Below are positions 42,413-51,687 of a stretch of 64,000 nt of DNA, piece by piece (positions within the stretch are counted from its first letter, which is position 1; each line of letters starts with the position of its first letter). The translations under genes were made by a program, and so were the position numbers. Location of the stretch: NCBI RefSeq assembly GCF_900403705.1, contig NZ_OUNR01000012.1:620001-684000 (forward strand), in the 5' to 3' direction. This DNA is from Nitrospira lenta (GTDB lineage Bacteria; Nitrospirota; Nitrospiria; Nitrospirales; Nitrospiraceae). The notes under the pieces were generated by a model, which was given only the letters and a program-made list of their open reading frames with translations, did not search any database and was not told where the DNA came from.

Positions 42413-44023
42413 ATGGTGCATCGTCGAAAACTACTTCTGTCAGTTGGCTTGGTAGGGCTGTTGAGCGGTGCGTTCGTGTTGACGGCGGCCCTCGCTGATG
42501 ACCGGGATCGAGACCGAGACCGGGATCGAGATCGGGACAGAGACCGGGACCGGGAAATGTCCTTTACTCGGATGTTTCCTGATTTGCCGCCGTTCGCTCC
42601 TCAAACCGATGGGGTGCGCGATCAGGCCAAGAAGCTGGGTGAAAAGGGCGGGTTGATTGATGCCCTGGATCTTCTCAGCGACCCGGTGTTGTCGATTACC
42701 AATCCTGCGGTGTTTAGTCCGAACAATCCGGACAATCCCAACATGACGGCAGGCATGACGTTTCTGGGCCAGTTTTTGGATCACGACATTACGTTCGATC
42801 CGAATTCCCCGCTGCTCGAAAAGGCGAATCCCAGGAAGACGACGAATTTTCGGACGCCGCGGTTCGATCTGGACAGTGTATACGGCGGCGGGCCGGAACG
42901 GTCCCCGGAGTTGTATGACCGCAGTTCCGGGGATATTAAACTGCGGGTCGAAGTCATTCCAGGCGCTGAACAGTTTTCACGCAATGGCGCCGTTCGATTC
43001 GATCTTCCGCGCGACCCGGGCACGTTGACCGCGTTGCTGGGGGATCGTCGCAACGACGAGAACGTGGTGATCTCTCAGCTCCATGTGGCGATGCTTCGTT
43101 TTCACAATGCCGTCACGGACCGGCTCCGGGCCGATCCGGCGAACGCCGGCGATTCCGCCGAGCAGATTTTCAGAGAGGCTCGACGCCAGGTCCGCTGGCA
43201 CTATCAATGGATTATCCTGCACGAATTTCTCCCGTTGACGATTGGGCAAGAGCGTGTGGATGACATTGTGCAGCGGGGGACTCGCTTCTATCGGTTTGAT
43301 AGAGAGAATCCGTTGATGCCGATCGAGTTTTCGGTGGGCGCCTATCGCTTCGGCCACTCGCAGATCCGGCCCAGCTATCGGCTCAACTTCGGCCGTCCCG
43401 ATATGGGGCATAATCCGTTCATCGTGTTTCTGTTCGATGACGCCCAGGACCCGAACGATCCGGACCCGCTCGACCTGCGCGGCGGAAAACGCGCGCCTCG
43501 CCGGTTTGTCGATTGGCAGACGTTCTTCAATTTCGGCGATGGCAATTTCCGGCCCAACAAACTGATCGACGCCAAACTCTCCAGCGTCGTGATGTTGCTG
43601 CCGGGCTCACGTGGGCCCGCGCCGGCTCTGCCGTCCGATGGGGTGACGTCGCTGGCCTCGCGCAATCTGATGCGTCACGTCAATTTCGGCATCCCCTCCG
43701 GTCAAGCGATTGCCCGGAGGATGGGCCTTCCGGCGATGACGCCCGCGCAGTTATCCGCGCTGGCTCCGTTTGACATGGAACGGAGTACTCCGCTCTGGTT
43801 GTATATTCTGAAGGAGGCGGAACTGATGGAAAGCGGGTTGCGGCTGGGACCGGTCGGCGGCCGCATCGTCGGGGAAGTATTTATCGGATTGCTGAAGGCC
43901 GATGATACGTCCTATCTGTCGGCAAGGCCTCGCTGGACACCGGTGTTGCCGTCCGCTACGCCCGGAGATTTCCGTATGACGGATCTCCTGACGTTCGCCG
44001 GGATGGTGCCTCCCTTGAACTGA
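42413..44023 (+). CDS. secreted animal-type heme peroxidase (peroxinectin-like)
   Basis: 536 residues. A signal peptide (about 1-28) is followed by an Arg-Asp repeat and then a heme peroxidase domain: GQFLDHDITFD holds the distal Gln120 and His124 and the heme-linking Asp123 or Asp125. ISQLHVAMLRFHNAVTDRL-like and WHYQWIILHEFLP hold the helix with the proximal His. The family oxidises halides or phenols with H2O2. It is probably periplasmic or exported. ATG 42413 follows a GGGGG-rich ribosome site. It is bounded downstream by a strong hairpin. Confidence 0.9.
   Translation: MVHRRKLLLSVGLVGLLSGAFVLTAALADDRDRDRDRDRDRDRDRDREMSFTRMFPDLPPFAPQTDGVRDQAKKLGEKGGLIDALDLLSDPVLSITNPAVFSPNNPDNPNMTAGMTFLGQFLDHDITFDPNSPLLEKANPRKTTNFRTPRFDLDSVYGGGPERSPELYDRSSGDIKLRVEVIPGAEQFSRNGAVRFDLPRDPGTLTALLGDRRNDENVVISQLHVAMLRFHNAVTDRLRADPANAGDSAEQIFREARRQVRWHYQWIILHEFLPLTIGQERVDDIVQRGTRFYRFDRENPLMPIEFSVGAYRFGHSQIRPSYRLNFGRPDMGHNPFIVFLFDDAQDPNDPDPLDLRGGKRAPRRFVDWQTFFNFGDGNFRPNKLIDAKLSSVVMLLPGSRGPAPALPSDGVTSLASRNLMRHVNFGIPSGQAIARRMGLPAMTPAQLSALAPFDMERSTPLWLYILKEAELMESGLRLGPVGGRIVGEVFIGLLKADDTSYLSARPRWTPVLPSATPGDFRMTDLLTFAGMVPPLN
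42497..42556 (+). repeat. Arg-Asp dipeptide coding repeat
   Basis: About nine alternating Asp-Arg pairs (residues 29-47 of the peroxidase) encoded by imperfect GACCGG/GATCGA hexamers just after the signal peptide. The mix of codons shows the repeat is not freshly expanded. It forms a highly charged flexible linker. Confidence 0.9.
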
Positions 44024-44043
44024 CCGCGACACGTGACCGTTCC

Positions 44044-44082
44044 GGGAGCCTGGCTCGGCGCATCGCGACGAGCCAGGCTCCC
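44044..44082 (+). terminator. strong hairpin after the peroxidase gene
   Basis: A perfect 14-base stem (44044-44057 and 44069-44082, GGGAGCCTGGCTCG and its complement) with an 11-base loop, 20 bases after the stop. A C/T-rich stretch (CTCCTTTCC) follows but no pure T run. It can serve both the peroxidase and the convergent hydrolase gene. Confidence 0.7.
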
Positions 44083-44181
44083 AACTCCTTTCCGCTTCAT
44101 CCCCTCTCTCAAACATCGATTCGCGGCCGCGGCATGGCGGCTGAACGGATTGCGCGGCGGTAATTTCTGTGGCGTGACCGC

Positions 44182-44976
44182 TTACAGTTCGAGACGCTGA
44201 TAGGAAGGGGCAGCCAAGTCCTGCCCGAGCAGATCCCATTCGATCAGGAAAATTGTTGAGCGCGCTGCACTCATGGAAAGTCGGCGTTCGCCGTCTTTCG
44301 CCACGACACTCTCGGCTTTCGTGAAATCAAGGGTGAGATCCGGACCGGTCCGGTTACACACGAGCAAGGGCAGTCCGGTGTCGCGCGTGCATCGCTCCCA
44401 TTCGCCGTTGGGGCCGTGAAGCCCGGGCGCCCAGGCGGCGGCGGACACCAGCATGCGCGCGCCTTGCCGCCGCAGGCTGCCGGCGATGCCCGGAGAGTAC
44501 GCGTCGGCGCAAATCAGCAACCCCACGCGGTCGAGCGGCGGCGCCGCGAAGACGAGGGCTTCAGTGCCGGGCGTCGACCAGGCTTCCGATCCCACGCGCA
44601 GCGCGTTGATCTTCCGATGGGCGCCGGTGAGCGCACCGTCGGGCGCGATCACAAAGAGAGAGTTATGCAGCAGTTTCGTGCGGACATCCTGTTCCGGCAG
44701 AGAAAGGAACAGGGTGACGCGCAGCTTCGCCGCAAGGCGGCCCATCTGTATCATCCACTCATCCGGCTGAGGCGCAATCCAGTCGGTGCCGATTCGGCCG
44801 GTAAAGGCATACCCGCAGACCGCGAGTTCCGGCGTGAGAATCCAGTTGGCGCCCGCCTGTGCCGCCTGCATGACCGCGGTTTCGATCAGCCGTCGATTGC
44901 CGGCGAGATCGCCGGGAACCGGTGCCAGATGCAGGAAGGCGATGCGAAGGGACGGCGTGGCCATGGTCCGCATCAT
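44182..44976 (-). CDS. carbon-nitrogen hydrolase (nitrilase superfamily)
   Basis: 264 residues. The catalytic triad is visible: E50 in ILTPELAVCGY, K122 in GAHRKINAL and C156 in GLLICADAYSPG. The substrate is unknown; amidase or omega-amidase activity is typical. ATG 44976 or the ATG at 44961 may be the start. It is divergent from prfC with 88 bases between. Confidence 0.88.
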   Translation of the reverse strand: MMRTMATPSLRIAFLHLAPVPGDLAGNRRLIETAVMQAAQAGANWILTPELAVCGYAFTGRIGTDWIAPQPDEWMIQMGRLAAKLRVTLFLSLPEQDVRTKLLHNSLFVIAPDGALTGAHRKINALRVGSEAWSTPGTEALVFAAPPLDRVGLLICADAYSPGIAGSLRRQGARMLVSAAAWAPGLHGPNGEWERCTRDTGLPLLVCNRTGPDLTLDFTKAESVVAKDGERRLSMSAARSTIFLIEWDLLGQDLAAPSYQRLEL

Positions 44977-45064
44977 ACAGGGGCGGCGTGATCGGTGCGA
45001 GTGACGATTCCTGCGTCACCCGCTGTTGGCCGCCGGGGGCGGTGTGGTATGCTGCGCACCCATT

Positions 45065-46669
45065 ATGGCTATCGATCAGACACGTCAGGGAGAATTGGCT
45101 GCGGCAACGGCGCGCCGCCGGACCTTTGCGATCATCAGTCATCCGGACGCGGGCAAGACCACGCTTACGGAAAAGTTGTTGCTCTATTCCGGGCTCATTC
45201 GGACGGCCGGCATGGTCCGTGGCCGCAAGGGCGGCAAGACGGCCGCCTCCGATTGGATGGGCATGGAGCAGGAACGCGGCATTTCCATTACCGCCTCGGC
45301 CATGCAGTTTCCGTATAAGGATGCGATCATCAACCTGCTCGATACGCCGGGCCACCAGGACTTTTCCGAAGATACCTATCGGACGTTGACGGCGGCCGAC
45401 AGCGCGATCATGGTGATCGATGCGGCCAAAGGCGTGGAGACGCAGACGCGCAAGTTGTTCGAGGTGTGCCGCTTGCGGCGGATTCCGGTGCTGACCCTGA
45501 TCAATAAGATGGACTTGCCGGGACGTCCACCGCTTGACCTCATGACAGAGGTTGAGCAGGCCCTCAATATTCACGCGAGCCCGATCAATTGGCCGATCGG
45601 ATCCGGGAGCGATTTCGCCGGCATCGTGACGCGGGCCGACCATCGCGTTCAGCTGTTCAGCAAGACCGCCCATGGCGGCGCGACAAAGGTCGATGTGGCG
45701 AACATGGTGTTGGCCGACCTCGAACGCAGCGGCCGTGTTCCTCCGGACGTGATGGAACCGGTGCAGCATGACCTGGAGTTGCTCGACATCGCTGGCAATC
45801 CGTTTTCGCGCGACCAGTTTCTGAACGGCGATGTCACGCCGGTGTTCTTTGCGTCGGCGCTCACGAACTTCGGTATCGAGAGCTTCCTTGACGCCTTTGT
45901 GACGCTCGCTCCGTGCCCCAGCGCCCGGCTGGCCGACCGTGAGGATGGAAGCGAATACCCCATCGATCCGGTCGAGACGCCGTTCAGCGCCTACGTGTTC
46001 AAGCTGCAAGCCAACATGAACCCGAAGCACCGGGACAGCACGGCCTTCTTGCGGGTCTGTTCGGGGCGATTCGAACGGGACATGATGGTGACCCATCATC
46101 GACTGAATCGAGAGGTGCGTCTCTCGCGGCCGCACAGTCTGGTGGCGCAGGAGCGGAGCACGGTGGAAGAGGCCTATCCCGGCGATATCATCGGCATCAT
46201 CAATCCCGGGCTCTTCGCCATCGGCGATACGATTTCCGTGGTCGGCGGATTCAACTTTAAACCGCTGCCGCAGTTCCAACCGGAAATTTTTGCGCGCCTC
46301 CGTCCGACCGATGTCGGCAAGCGAAAAGCCTTTGACAAGGGGATGGAGCAGATGGCGCAGGAAGGCACGGTCCAGATCATGCGCAGCCTCAACGACCTGG
46401 ACTCCTTGGTCGCGGCCGTGGGCCGGCTGCAGTTCGATGTGCTGCAATATCGTCTTCGCCACGAATATCGCGTGGAAACGGTGCTCGATGCCCTCCCGTT
46501 CTCATGCAGCGCCTGGTTGGGCGGAGATCCCGCGACCTTCAAAGCGCCGTCGGCATCCATGGTGGTAAAAGATCAACGCGGTCGGGTCGTGGTGCTCTTC
46601 GGCGATCAGGTCATGAAGACCATCGCCCGGGATCGCAACCCTGACCATACGCTTCGCGATATGGGGTAG
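45065..46669 (+). CDS. prfC: peptide chain release factor 3
   Basis: A GTPase of 534 residues that removes RF1/RF2 from the ribosome. G1 ISHPDAGKTTLTEKLL, G2 region EQERGISITASAMQF, G3 DTPGHQDFSEDTYR and G4 NKMD are all present, and the C-terminal part has the RF3 domains (VGRLQFDVLQYRL). ATG 45065 is the usual start (MAIDQTRQG); no clear ribosome site. Confidence 0.96.
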   Translation: MAIDQTRQGELAAATARRRTFAIISHPDAGKTTLTEKLLLYSGLIRTAGMVRGRKGGKTAASDWMGMEQERGISITASAMQFPYKDAIINLLDTPGHQDFSEDTYRTLTAADSAIMVIDAAKGVETQTRKLFEVCRLRRIPVLTLINKMDLPGRPPLDLMTEVEQALNIHASPINWPIGSGSDFAGIVTRADHRVQLFSKTAHGGATKVDVANMVLADLERSGRVPPDVMEPVQHDLELLDIAGNPFSRDQFLNGDVTPVFFASALTNFGIESFLDAFVTLAPCPSARLADREDGSEYPIDPVETPFSAYVFKLQANMNPKHRDSTAFLRVCSGRFERDMMVTHHRLNREVRLSRPHSLVAQERSTVEEAYPGDIIGIINPGLFAIGDTISVVGGFNFKPLPQFQPEIFARLRPTDVGKRKAFDKGMEQMAQEGTVQIMRSLNDLDSLVAAVGRLQFDVLQYRLRHEYRVETVLDALPFSCSAWLGGDPATFKAPSASMVVKDQRGRVVVLFGDQVMKTIARDRNPDHTLRDMG

Positions 46670-46757
46670 CGCGGCGGAGGTATTGGCCGTGCCCGGTCGA
46701 GAGCCAGGGACGGTTTCCCTCTTCTCCCGTGCTGTCTCGTGACGGTAGGTCGACTCT

Positions 46758-47099
46758 ATGGCGTGGCCGGTCCCCATCGCACGAGAACTTGCCGGGGCCG
46801 CAGCTGCCTGGCAATCCGGCAACGACGGCAAAGCCAGAGTGTGCGCGCGGCGGGCAGTCGCATTAGCCGACGAAGCGTGGCTGGCGCAGCAGACGTCTTC
46901 GCCCTGGTTCGGCGATGCCATGGCTCACCTGCGCAGAATCCAACAAGACGTGTCGTTTCCATCAGCGGTCCGGCAGGCGGCCGAACGATTGACGACGACT
47001 GTGACCAAGAAACAGACGGCTCCCTTTACGGCGGATCCTATCGGTGATGCGAACACCATCATCGCATTTTTGATAGGGGGCAGCGACGGGCGCCCGTGA
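46758..47099 (+). CDS. hypothetical helical protein
   Basis: 113 residues, cytosolic and all-helical. A HEPN-like opening (AAAAWQSGNDGKARVCARRAV) is suggestive but not enough to name it. It ends with DPIGDANTIIAFLIGG. It heads a run of small genes (46758-47638) upstream of a methyltransferase. TAGGT is the only weak ribosome-site match. Family not recognised. Confidence 0.65.
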   Translation: MAWPVPIARELAGAAAAWQSGNDGKARVCARRAVALADEAWLAQQTSSPWFGDAMAHLRRIQQDVSFPSAVRQAAERLTTTVTKKQTAPFTADPIGDANTIIAFLIGGSDGRP

Positions 47100-47126
47100 T
47101 TCTGCGGGAAGGCAGTGAGGCGATCG

Positions 47127-47285
47127 ATGGAAGCGGATGATGCTGAAGTGTTGCGGGAGGCCTGGGCGAAAGCCGGGGGATTGCCCTGCCCGCATGATAG
47201 TCGGGAGAAAGAATTTTATCTCGGGTCCGATACGAGCGCTGAAATTTGTGTGCGGTGTGGAAAATCATTCTGGAGGGGCAACTAG
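47127..47285 (+). CDS. 52-residue putative zinc-ribbon protein
   Basis: A short gene: helix EADDAEVLREAWAKAGGL, then Cys21 and His23 in PCPHDSREKEFYL, then EICVRCGKSFWRGN with C41 and C44. The Cys-x-His ... CxxC spacing suggests one zinc site. ATG 47127 has GAGG 6 bases upstream. It ends 2 bases before the next gene. The clear ribosome site and position make it a likely real gene. Confidence 0.7.
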   Translation: MEADDAEVLREAWAKAGGLPCPHDSREKEFYLGSDTSAEICVRCGKSFWRGN

Positions 47286-47287
47286 CT

Positions 47288-47638
47288 ATGGGGCGAATCT
47301 CCAGATGGCTGGCCGGCCTGGTAATAGCAGGGGTGCTCGCGCCGCTGCCCCTTTGGGCCAATCCGGCGCAGGATCGGCTTGCGGCGATGTCCGAAGTGGA
47401 GCGGAGCGAGGCCCTGGCGGTGTTTGTCGAAAGTGGGGGGCATCACTGCCGGACCGTCGCGCGCACATTTTTCCAAGGAGAAGATATCAAAGGAAATGTC
47501 TTCTGGAATGTGGCCTGTGTCGGCGGCGAATCTTACGTGGTTGTGATCAAGAACGATGTGCCTGGTTCGACGCGGGTGATGTCGTGCCGCCGCTTGCGGG
47601 CGGTGGCCGGCGCGGACTGTTTCAAAAAGCTGGGGTAG
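47288..47638 (+). CDS. secreted small Cys-containing protein
   Basis: 116 residues. A signal peptide (RWLAGLVIAGVLAPLPLWA) is followed by a domain with four Cys (HHCRTVARTF, VFWNVACVGG, RVMSCRRLRA, GADCFKKLG), which may form two disulfides in the periplasm. The strand-rich middle (ESYVVVIKNDVPGSTRVMSC) looks like a small beta domain. Family not recognised. GGAGGGG lies about 11-13 bases upstream of ATG 47288. Confidence 0.75.
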   Translation: MGRISRWLAGLVIAGVLAPLPLWANPAQDRLAAMSEVERSEALAVFVESGGHHCRTVARTFFQGEDIKGNVFWNVACVGGESYVVVIKNDVPGSTRVMSCRRLRAVAGADCFKKLG

Positions 47639-47660
47639 TACAGCGCGCGGATAATCAGCT

Positions 47661-48461
47661 ATGAGTCAACCTGACTACGTCTTTACGTCGGCCGACGATC
47701 AATTGGAGCTCAGGCGGTTGCAGGCGATCGAGCGGGAGTGCGATCCGGCCAGTTGCCGCCGCTTGCATGCCACCGGTCTCACGACCGGATGGCGTTGTCT
47801 GGAAGTGGGGCCGGGCGCCGGGTCATTGATGCGGTGGATGGGTGAGAGAGTCGGGCCTTCGGGGCAGGTTGTCGCGCTCGATCTCTCGACCAAATTTCTG
47901 ACGGCGCACCCCCCGGCGCATGTCGAGATTCAGCAGGGGGACATTCGAACGGCTTCGCTGCCGCAGGGCTCATTCGATCTCATTCACGCGCGCTACGTGC
48001 TCATCCATCTGCCGGATTACGAGATTGCCCTGTCCCGGATGTTGGCCGCGCTGAAGCCAGGCGGATGGATCGTCCTGGAAGAACCGGACTTCTCTGCCTC
48101 GCGGGGCATCGCTGGAACGGCTGTGCAACTTGCGGCGATGCAGCACATCAATCAGGCGATTCATCGCATGTATGAAAGCCGCGGCATGGACTCCGCGTTG
48201 GGACTCAGACTGTTGCCGTTGTTGCAAGCGCGAGAGCTTCTGGACATGTCCATGGAGAACGATGCACCGGTGTTTGCCGGTGGATCCGGGCTGGCCGCGA
48301 TCATGGCGATGTCCGCTGAACAGTTGCAGGACAAGTATCTGGCGACCGGAATCGTCAGTGAAATGGATGTGCAGAACTATCGGCAAATGGCCGAAGATTC
48401 TCAGAGCCGGGCCGTTTACTATGCGACGGTGGCGGTGGCCGGGCGTAAGCAGGTTGAGTGA
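47661..48461 (+). CDS. class I SAM-dependent methyltransferase
   Basis: 266 residues. CLEVGPGAGSLMRWMGERVG, VVALDLSTKFL, QQGDIRTASLPQGSFDLIHA and ALKPGGWIVLEEPDFS are the SAM and motif II/III blocks. Small-molecule substrate unknown. The stop overlaps the start region of the next hydrolase gene. Confidence 0.88.
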   Translation: MSQPDYVFTSADDQLELRRLQAIERECDPASCRRLHATGLTTGWRCLEVGPGAGSLMRWMGERVGPSGQVVALDLSTKFLTAHPPAHVEIQQGDIRTASLPQGSFDLIHARYVLIHLPDYEIALSRMLAALKPGGWIVLEEPDFSASRGIAGTAVQLAAMQHINQAIHRMYESRGMDSALGLRLLPLLQARELLDMSMENDAPVFAGGSGLAAIMAMSAEQLQDKYLATGIVSEMDVQNYRQMAEDSQSRAVYYATVAVAGRKQVE

Positions 48462-48994
48462 TGATGGAAACTCCTGTGCTAGTCCTGCCGGGGTTCGGCA
48501 ATTCTGCTCCCGGTCATTGGCAGACGTTGTGGGAAGCGCGCCATCCGGCTTGGCGGCGGGTAGATCTTGGCCAATGGAATGCGCCGGTTTGCCGGAATTG
48601 GATGCGGACGTTGGACGAGGCGGTACAGCGCTGCAGTGCTCCTCCTATTTTGGTCGCTCACAGCCTGGCCTGTTTGCTCGTGGCTCATTGGGCTGGGCCG
48701 TCTCGCGTGCCGATCGCGGGTGCCTTCCTCGTTGCGGTTCCCGAACCGGCTAGTCCCAGTTTTCCCGCCACCGCTCAAGGTTTCAGTCCGGTGCCGATGC
48801 GCCGATTGCCGTTTCCCAGCATGGTGATCGCCAGTCGCAACGATTCGTTTGGTTCTTTCGAGCATGCGCAACGATGTGCGACTGCTTGGGATAGCCGGTT
48901 CGTCGATGTCGGCGACGTCGGCCATATCAATATCGACAGCGGGATCGGCGAGTGGCCTGAAGGCTATGCGCGGTTTGAGGAGTTCATCGGATAA
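48461..48994 (+). CDS. RBBP9/YdeN-type serine hydrolase
   Basis: About 177 residues, the usual size. VLPGFGNSAPGHWQTLWE, the nucleophile in VAHSLACLLVAHW, the Asp in VIASRNDSFGSFEHA and the His in DVGHINIDSGIGEWP give the full triad. Cytosolic. The substrate is unknown. Start ATG at 48461 or 48464 (or GTG 48458) overlaps the methyltransferase stop, so the two are likely in one transcript. Confidence 0.88.
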   Translation: MMETPVLVLPGFGNSAPGHWQTLWEARHPAWRRVDLGQWNAPVCRNWMRTLDEAVQRCSAPPILVAHSLACLLVAHWAGPSRVPIAGAFLVAVPEPASPSFPATAQGFSPVPMRRLPFPSMVIASRNDSFGSFEHAQRCATAWDSRFVDVGDVGHINIDSGIGEWPEGYARFEEFIG

Positions 48995-48996
48995 AG

Positions 48997-49470
48997 ATGT
49001 CGATCCAGATTACGCAGGCTCAACCGGAAGATGCGGCCGTCGTTGCCACATTGGTGGGGGAACTGCTCCGTGAGATTATGGCGGCGGTCAGCGACAAGGT
49101 GTTCAACTTTCATCAGGCCGACACGGAAGCGCGCGCGGCTGCCTGGTTGCGAGACGGTTGCTACTCGGTACTGCTGGCCCGTGCTGGCGATGTGCCGATC
49201 GGATTTCTCGCCCTATATCAAAGGTACGCGCTCTATACCGAAGGGATCTATGGGACAATCCCTGAATTCTATGTTTGTCCGGCCCATCGTTCGAAGGGAG
49301 TGGGCACGGCGTTGTTGGAACAGGCCAGGCGACTGGGACAGTCGCGCGGCTGGCGGCGGCTGGAAGTCACGACTCCACCCTTGCCGCAGTTCGACCGGAC
49401 GCTGGTGTTCTATCAGCGCGAGGGGTTCAGCATCTCCGGAGGCCGGAAGTTGAAGCTGGAGCTGTCGTGA
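48997..49470 (+). CDS. GNAT family N-acetyltransferase
   Basis: 157 residues. The acetyl-CoA pyrophosphate loop is in FYVCPAHRSKGVGTALLEQA, with GFLALYQRYALYTEGIYGTI before it and a C-terminal FYQREGFSISG block. The acceptor is unknown. It starts 2 bases after the hydrolase stop in the same run. Confidence 0.88.
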   Translation: MSIQITQAQPEDAAVVATLVGELLREIMAAVSDKVFNFHQADTEARAAAWLRDGCYSVLLARAGDVPIGFLALYQRYALYTEGIYGTIPEFYVCPAHRSKGVGTALLEQARRLGQSRGWRRLEVTTPPLPQFDRTLVFYQREGFSISGGRKLKLELS

Positions 49471-49549
49471 AGCCGGTGGTGGATTACGGTCGCGGGTGTG
49501 AGTACAGGGCGAGGCTGGTGACTGAACTTCGAGGAGAGGGAGCGTCGAG

Positions 49550-50107
49550 ATGAAAGACACGATCCGCTGCAGCTGGGCCGGCGAGAAGCCGCACATGGTT
49601 CGCTATCACGATCAGGAATGGGGCAAGCCGGTGCATCGTGACCGGAAGCATTTTGAGATGCTGTTGCTTGAAGGAGCCCAGGCAGGGCTGACGTGGGAGA
49701 CGGTGTTGCGGAAGCGCACGGGTTATCGCAAGGCCTTCGCGGGGTTCGATCCGAAGAAGGTGGCGCGTTTCACGGTGAGCATGAAAGCGGCGCTGATGAA
49801 GAATCCCGACATCATCCGCAACCGGCTCAAGATCGATTCGGCCGTCACCAATGCGCAGGCGTTTCTGGCGGTGCAGGACGAGTTCGGCTCGTTCGATGCC
49901 TATGTTTGGTCATTCGTCGGAGGAGAGCCGATCGTCAATCAGTGGACCAGGATGAAGGATGTTCCTGCCACGAATGTGGTCAGCGATACCTTGTCGAAAG
50001 ATCTGAAAAAACGCGGCTTCCGGTTCGTTGGCAGCACGATCATCTATGCCTATATGCAGGCGATCGGGATGGTGAATGATCACCTTGAGGCCTGCTCTTT
50101 TCGGTGA
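49550..50107 (+). CDS. tag: DNA-3-methyladenine glycosylase I
   Basis: 185 residues. It removes 3-methyladenine from alkylated DNA. IRCSWAGEKPHMVRYHDQEWG, MLLLEGAQAGLTWETVLRKR, RNRLKIDSAVTNAQAF and FVGSTIIYAYMQAIGMVNDH are typical. The zinc ligands are expected from the N-terminal Cys and the late His and Cys (NDHLEACSF). It is the last gene of a run that starts with the methyltransferase. Confidence 0.95.
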   Translation: MKDTIRCSWAGEKPHMVRYHDQEWGKPVHRDRKHFEMLLLEGAQAGLTWETVLRKRTGYRKAFAGFDPKKVARFTVSMKAALMKNPDIIRNRLKIDSAVTNAQAFLAVQDEFGSFDAYVWSFVGGEPIVNQWTRMKDVPATNVVSDTLSKDLKKRGFRFVGSTIIYAYMQAIGMVNDHLEACSFR

Positions 50108-50464
50108 TCGACAAGCTCGCCCAGAGCTTCCTTCACGAAAAGCCTGCGAGCTGCTCGCCTATGGTCTGTAGCCTATAGGGCTGCGCATATTACCGGTAGT
50201 GTTTCATTCATGCCACAGGCGGCAGCACACCTATCTACTTTAGTTCACAGTGTATTCCCTAGAATGTTTCCTGCTCTAGTCGTCAACCACGTCGTCAAAA
50301 TGTCGGGAGACAACGCAATCGTGCTATTCCGCCGCGCAGGGCTGAACGGTACCGATCTTGCTGAGCCACGCCTGGAAATGGCTTCCTGAAACCGGTCACA
50401 GAGTCATGGCGTCGGCGACGCATGACCGCGAGTAGGGAAAGAGTACTGTCACAAGGAGGTAGGC
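50108..50464. other. 357 bases without a supported gene, upstream of the porin
   Basis: No protein-like frame. The last 15 bases hold AAGGAGGT, the ribosome site of the porin. Promoter hexamers are not obvious. Confidence 0.5.
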
Positions 50465-51673
50465 ATGTCCGTGTGGAAGGCAATGTTGGGGTGTTGTGCT
50501 CTGGCGGGCTGTGTCAGTGGCGTGGGCGCATCGGCGTGGGCGGACGAGGCGCCTGCCACAGCCACGAGCCAGCCGGCGATCCAGCGGCTCTTTCCCGAGA
50601 GCTGGCCGATCTCCATCCGCGGTTGGGTGGACGGCGGGTATACGTTCAACGGATCGAGCCCGACGTCGCATTTCAATGGTCCGTACAATGCCGTGGATCG
50701 CGACCGGCCCCAATTGAATCAGTTGTACCTGATTGTGGAGAAGACGTTGCGGGGAACGAGCGGAATCGATATCGGCGGTCGAGTGGATGCGATGTACGGA
50801 TATGATTACTTTTTGACGCAGAGCAATGGGTTTGAGCGGGATCAATCCGGCAGACCGAAGTGGAATCACGAGCAACATGGCCTGGCCTTGCCGCAGATGT
50901 ATGCCGAAGCCGGCAATCAGACCTTCTCGGTGAAGGGCGGACATTTCTATACGATTATCGGATACGAGGGGGTGCCGGCGCCGTCGAATTTCTTCTATTC
51001 GAAGTCCTATTCCTATCAGTTTGGCGGGCCCTTCACGCATTGGGGCGGCTTGGCGACCTGGAATATTTCTCCGCAATGGATGGTGCAGGGCGGTATTGTC
51101 AATGGATGGGATTCGCTCGATGGCCAGAGCAGCAAGCCCGCCTATGTGATGAAGGCGAAATATACGTCGAACGAGAAATTTGTGACGGCGTCGTTCGCGG
51201 TGATTACGGGCGAAGAGCCGTCGGCGATCCCGACGCGGTATGAGCAGCGGACGCGCTACAGCGCAATCGTCGCGTTGAACCCAACGAAGGATCTTGAATA
51301 TGTGTTCCACCACTTCTATGCCTATCAGGAAGACGGCAAGCTGGGTGGAGGGATTGCGCGCTGGTACGGGATCGATCAATATCTGTACTATCGGCTCCAT
51401 GAGCAGGTGAAAGCGGGATTGCGATTTGAATGGTTCCGGGATGAGGCAGGTACCCGCGTGGGCGGCTCTCCGGACCGGGGGAACCCGAATCTGGCTCCGT
51501 TTGCCGGGAGTTTCTACTCACTGACGGCCGGGGTGAATTATTATCCGCATCCGAATCTGACCATTCGCCCAGAAGTGCGGTATGACTGGCTGGTAGGCAG
51601 CCGCAGTCCCTTTAACGACGGCAATAACTCCAACCAGGTGCTGGCGGCCATCAACGCCTACGTGCAGTTCTAG
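50465..51673 (+). CDS. outer-membrane beta-barrel porin (OmpL/BBP2-like)
   Basis: 402 residues. A signal peptide ends near SAWADEA. The mature part is Gly-, aromatic- and Asn-rich with alternating strands (RGWVDGGYTFNGSS, GIDIGGRVDAMYGYDYFLTQ, YHHFYAYQEDGKLGGG-like) and ends in Phe (YVQF), as expected for an outer-membrane barrel. It resembles putative beta-barrel porin-2 (DUF1597). AAGGAGG precedes the ATG at an ideal distance. Ends at a strong hairpin. Confidence 0.88.
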   Translation: MSVWKAMLGCCALAGCVSGVGASAWADEAPATATSQPAIQRLFPESWPISIRGWVDGGYTFNGSSPTSHFNGPYNAVDRDRPQLNQLYLIVEKTLRGTSGIDIGGRVDAMYGYDYFLTQSNGFERDQSGRPKWNHEQHGLALPQMYAEAGNQTFSVKGGHFYTIIGYEGVPAPSNFFYSKSYSYQFGGPFTHWGGLATWNISPQWMVQGGIVNGWDSLDGQSSKPAYVMKAKYTSNEKFVTASFAVITGEEPSAIPTRYEQRTRYSAIVALNPTKDLEYVFHHFYAYQEDGKLGGGIARWYGIDQYLYYRLHEQVKAGLRFEWFRDEAGTRVGGSPDRGNPNLAPFAGSFYSLTAGVNYYPHPNLTIRPEVRYDWLVGSRSPFNDGNNSNQVLAAINAYVQF

Positions 51674-51687
51674 CGATCAGAGCGACG

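Noticed and set aside
44759-46462. 567-codon minus-strand frame over prfC
   Set aside because: Antisense to all RF3 GTPase motifs; no family pattern of its own.
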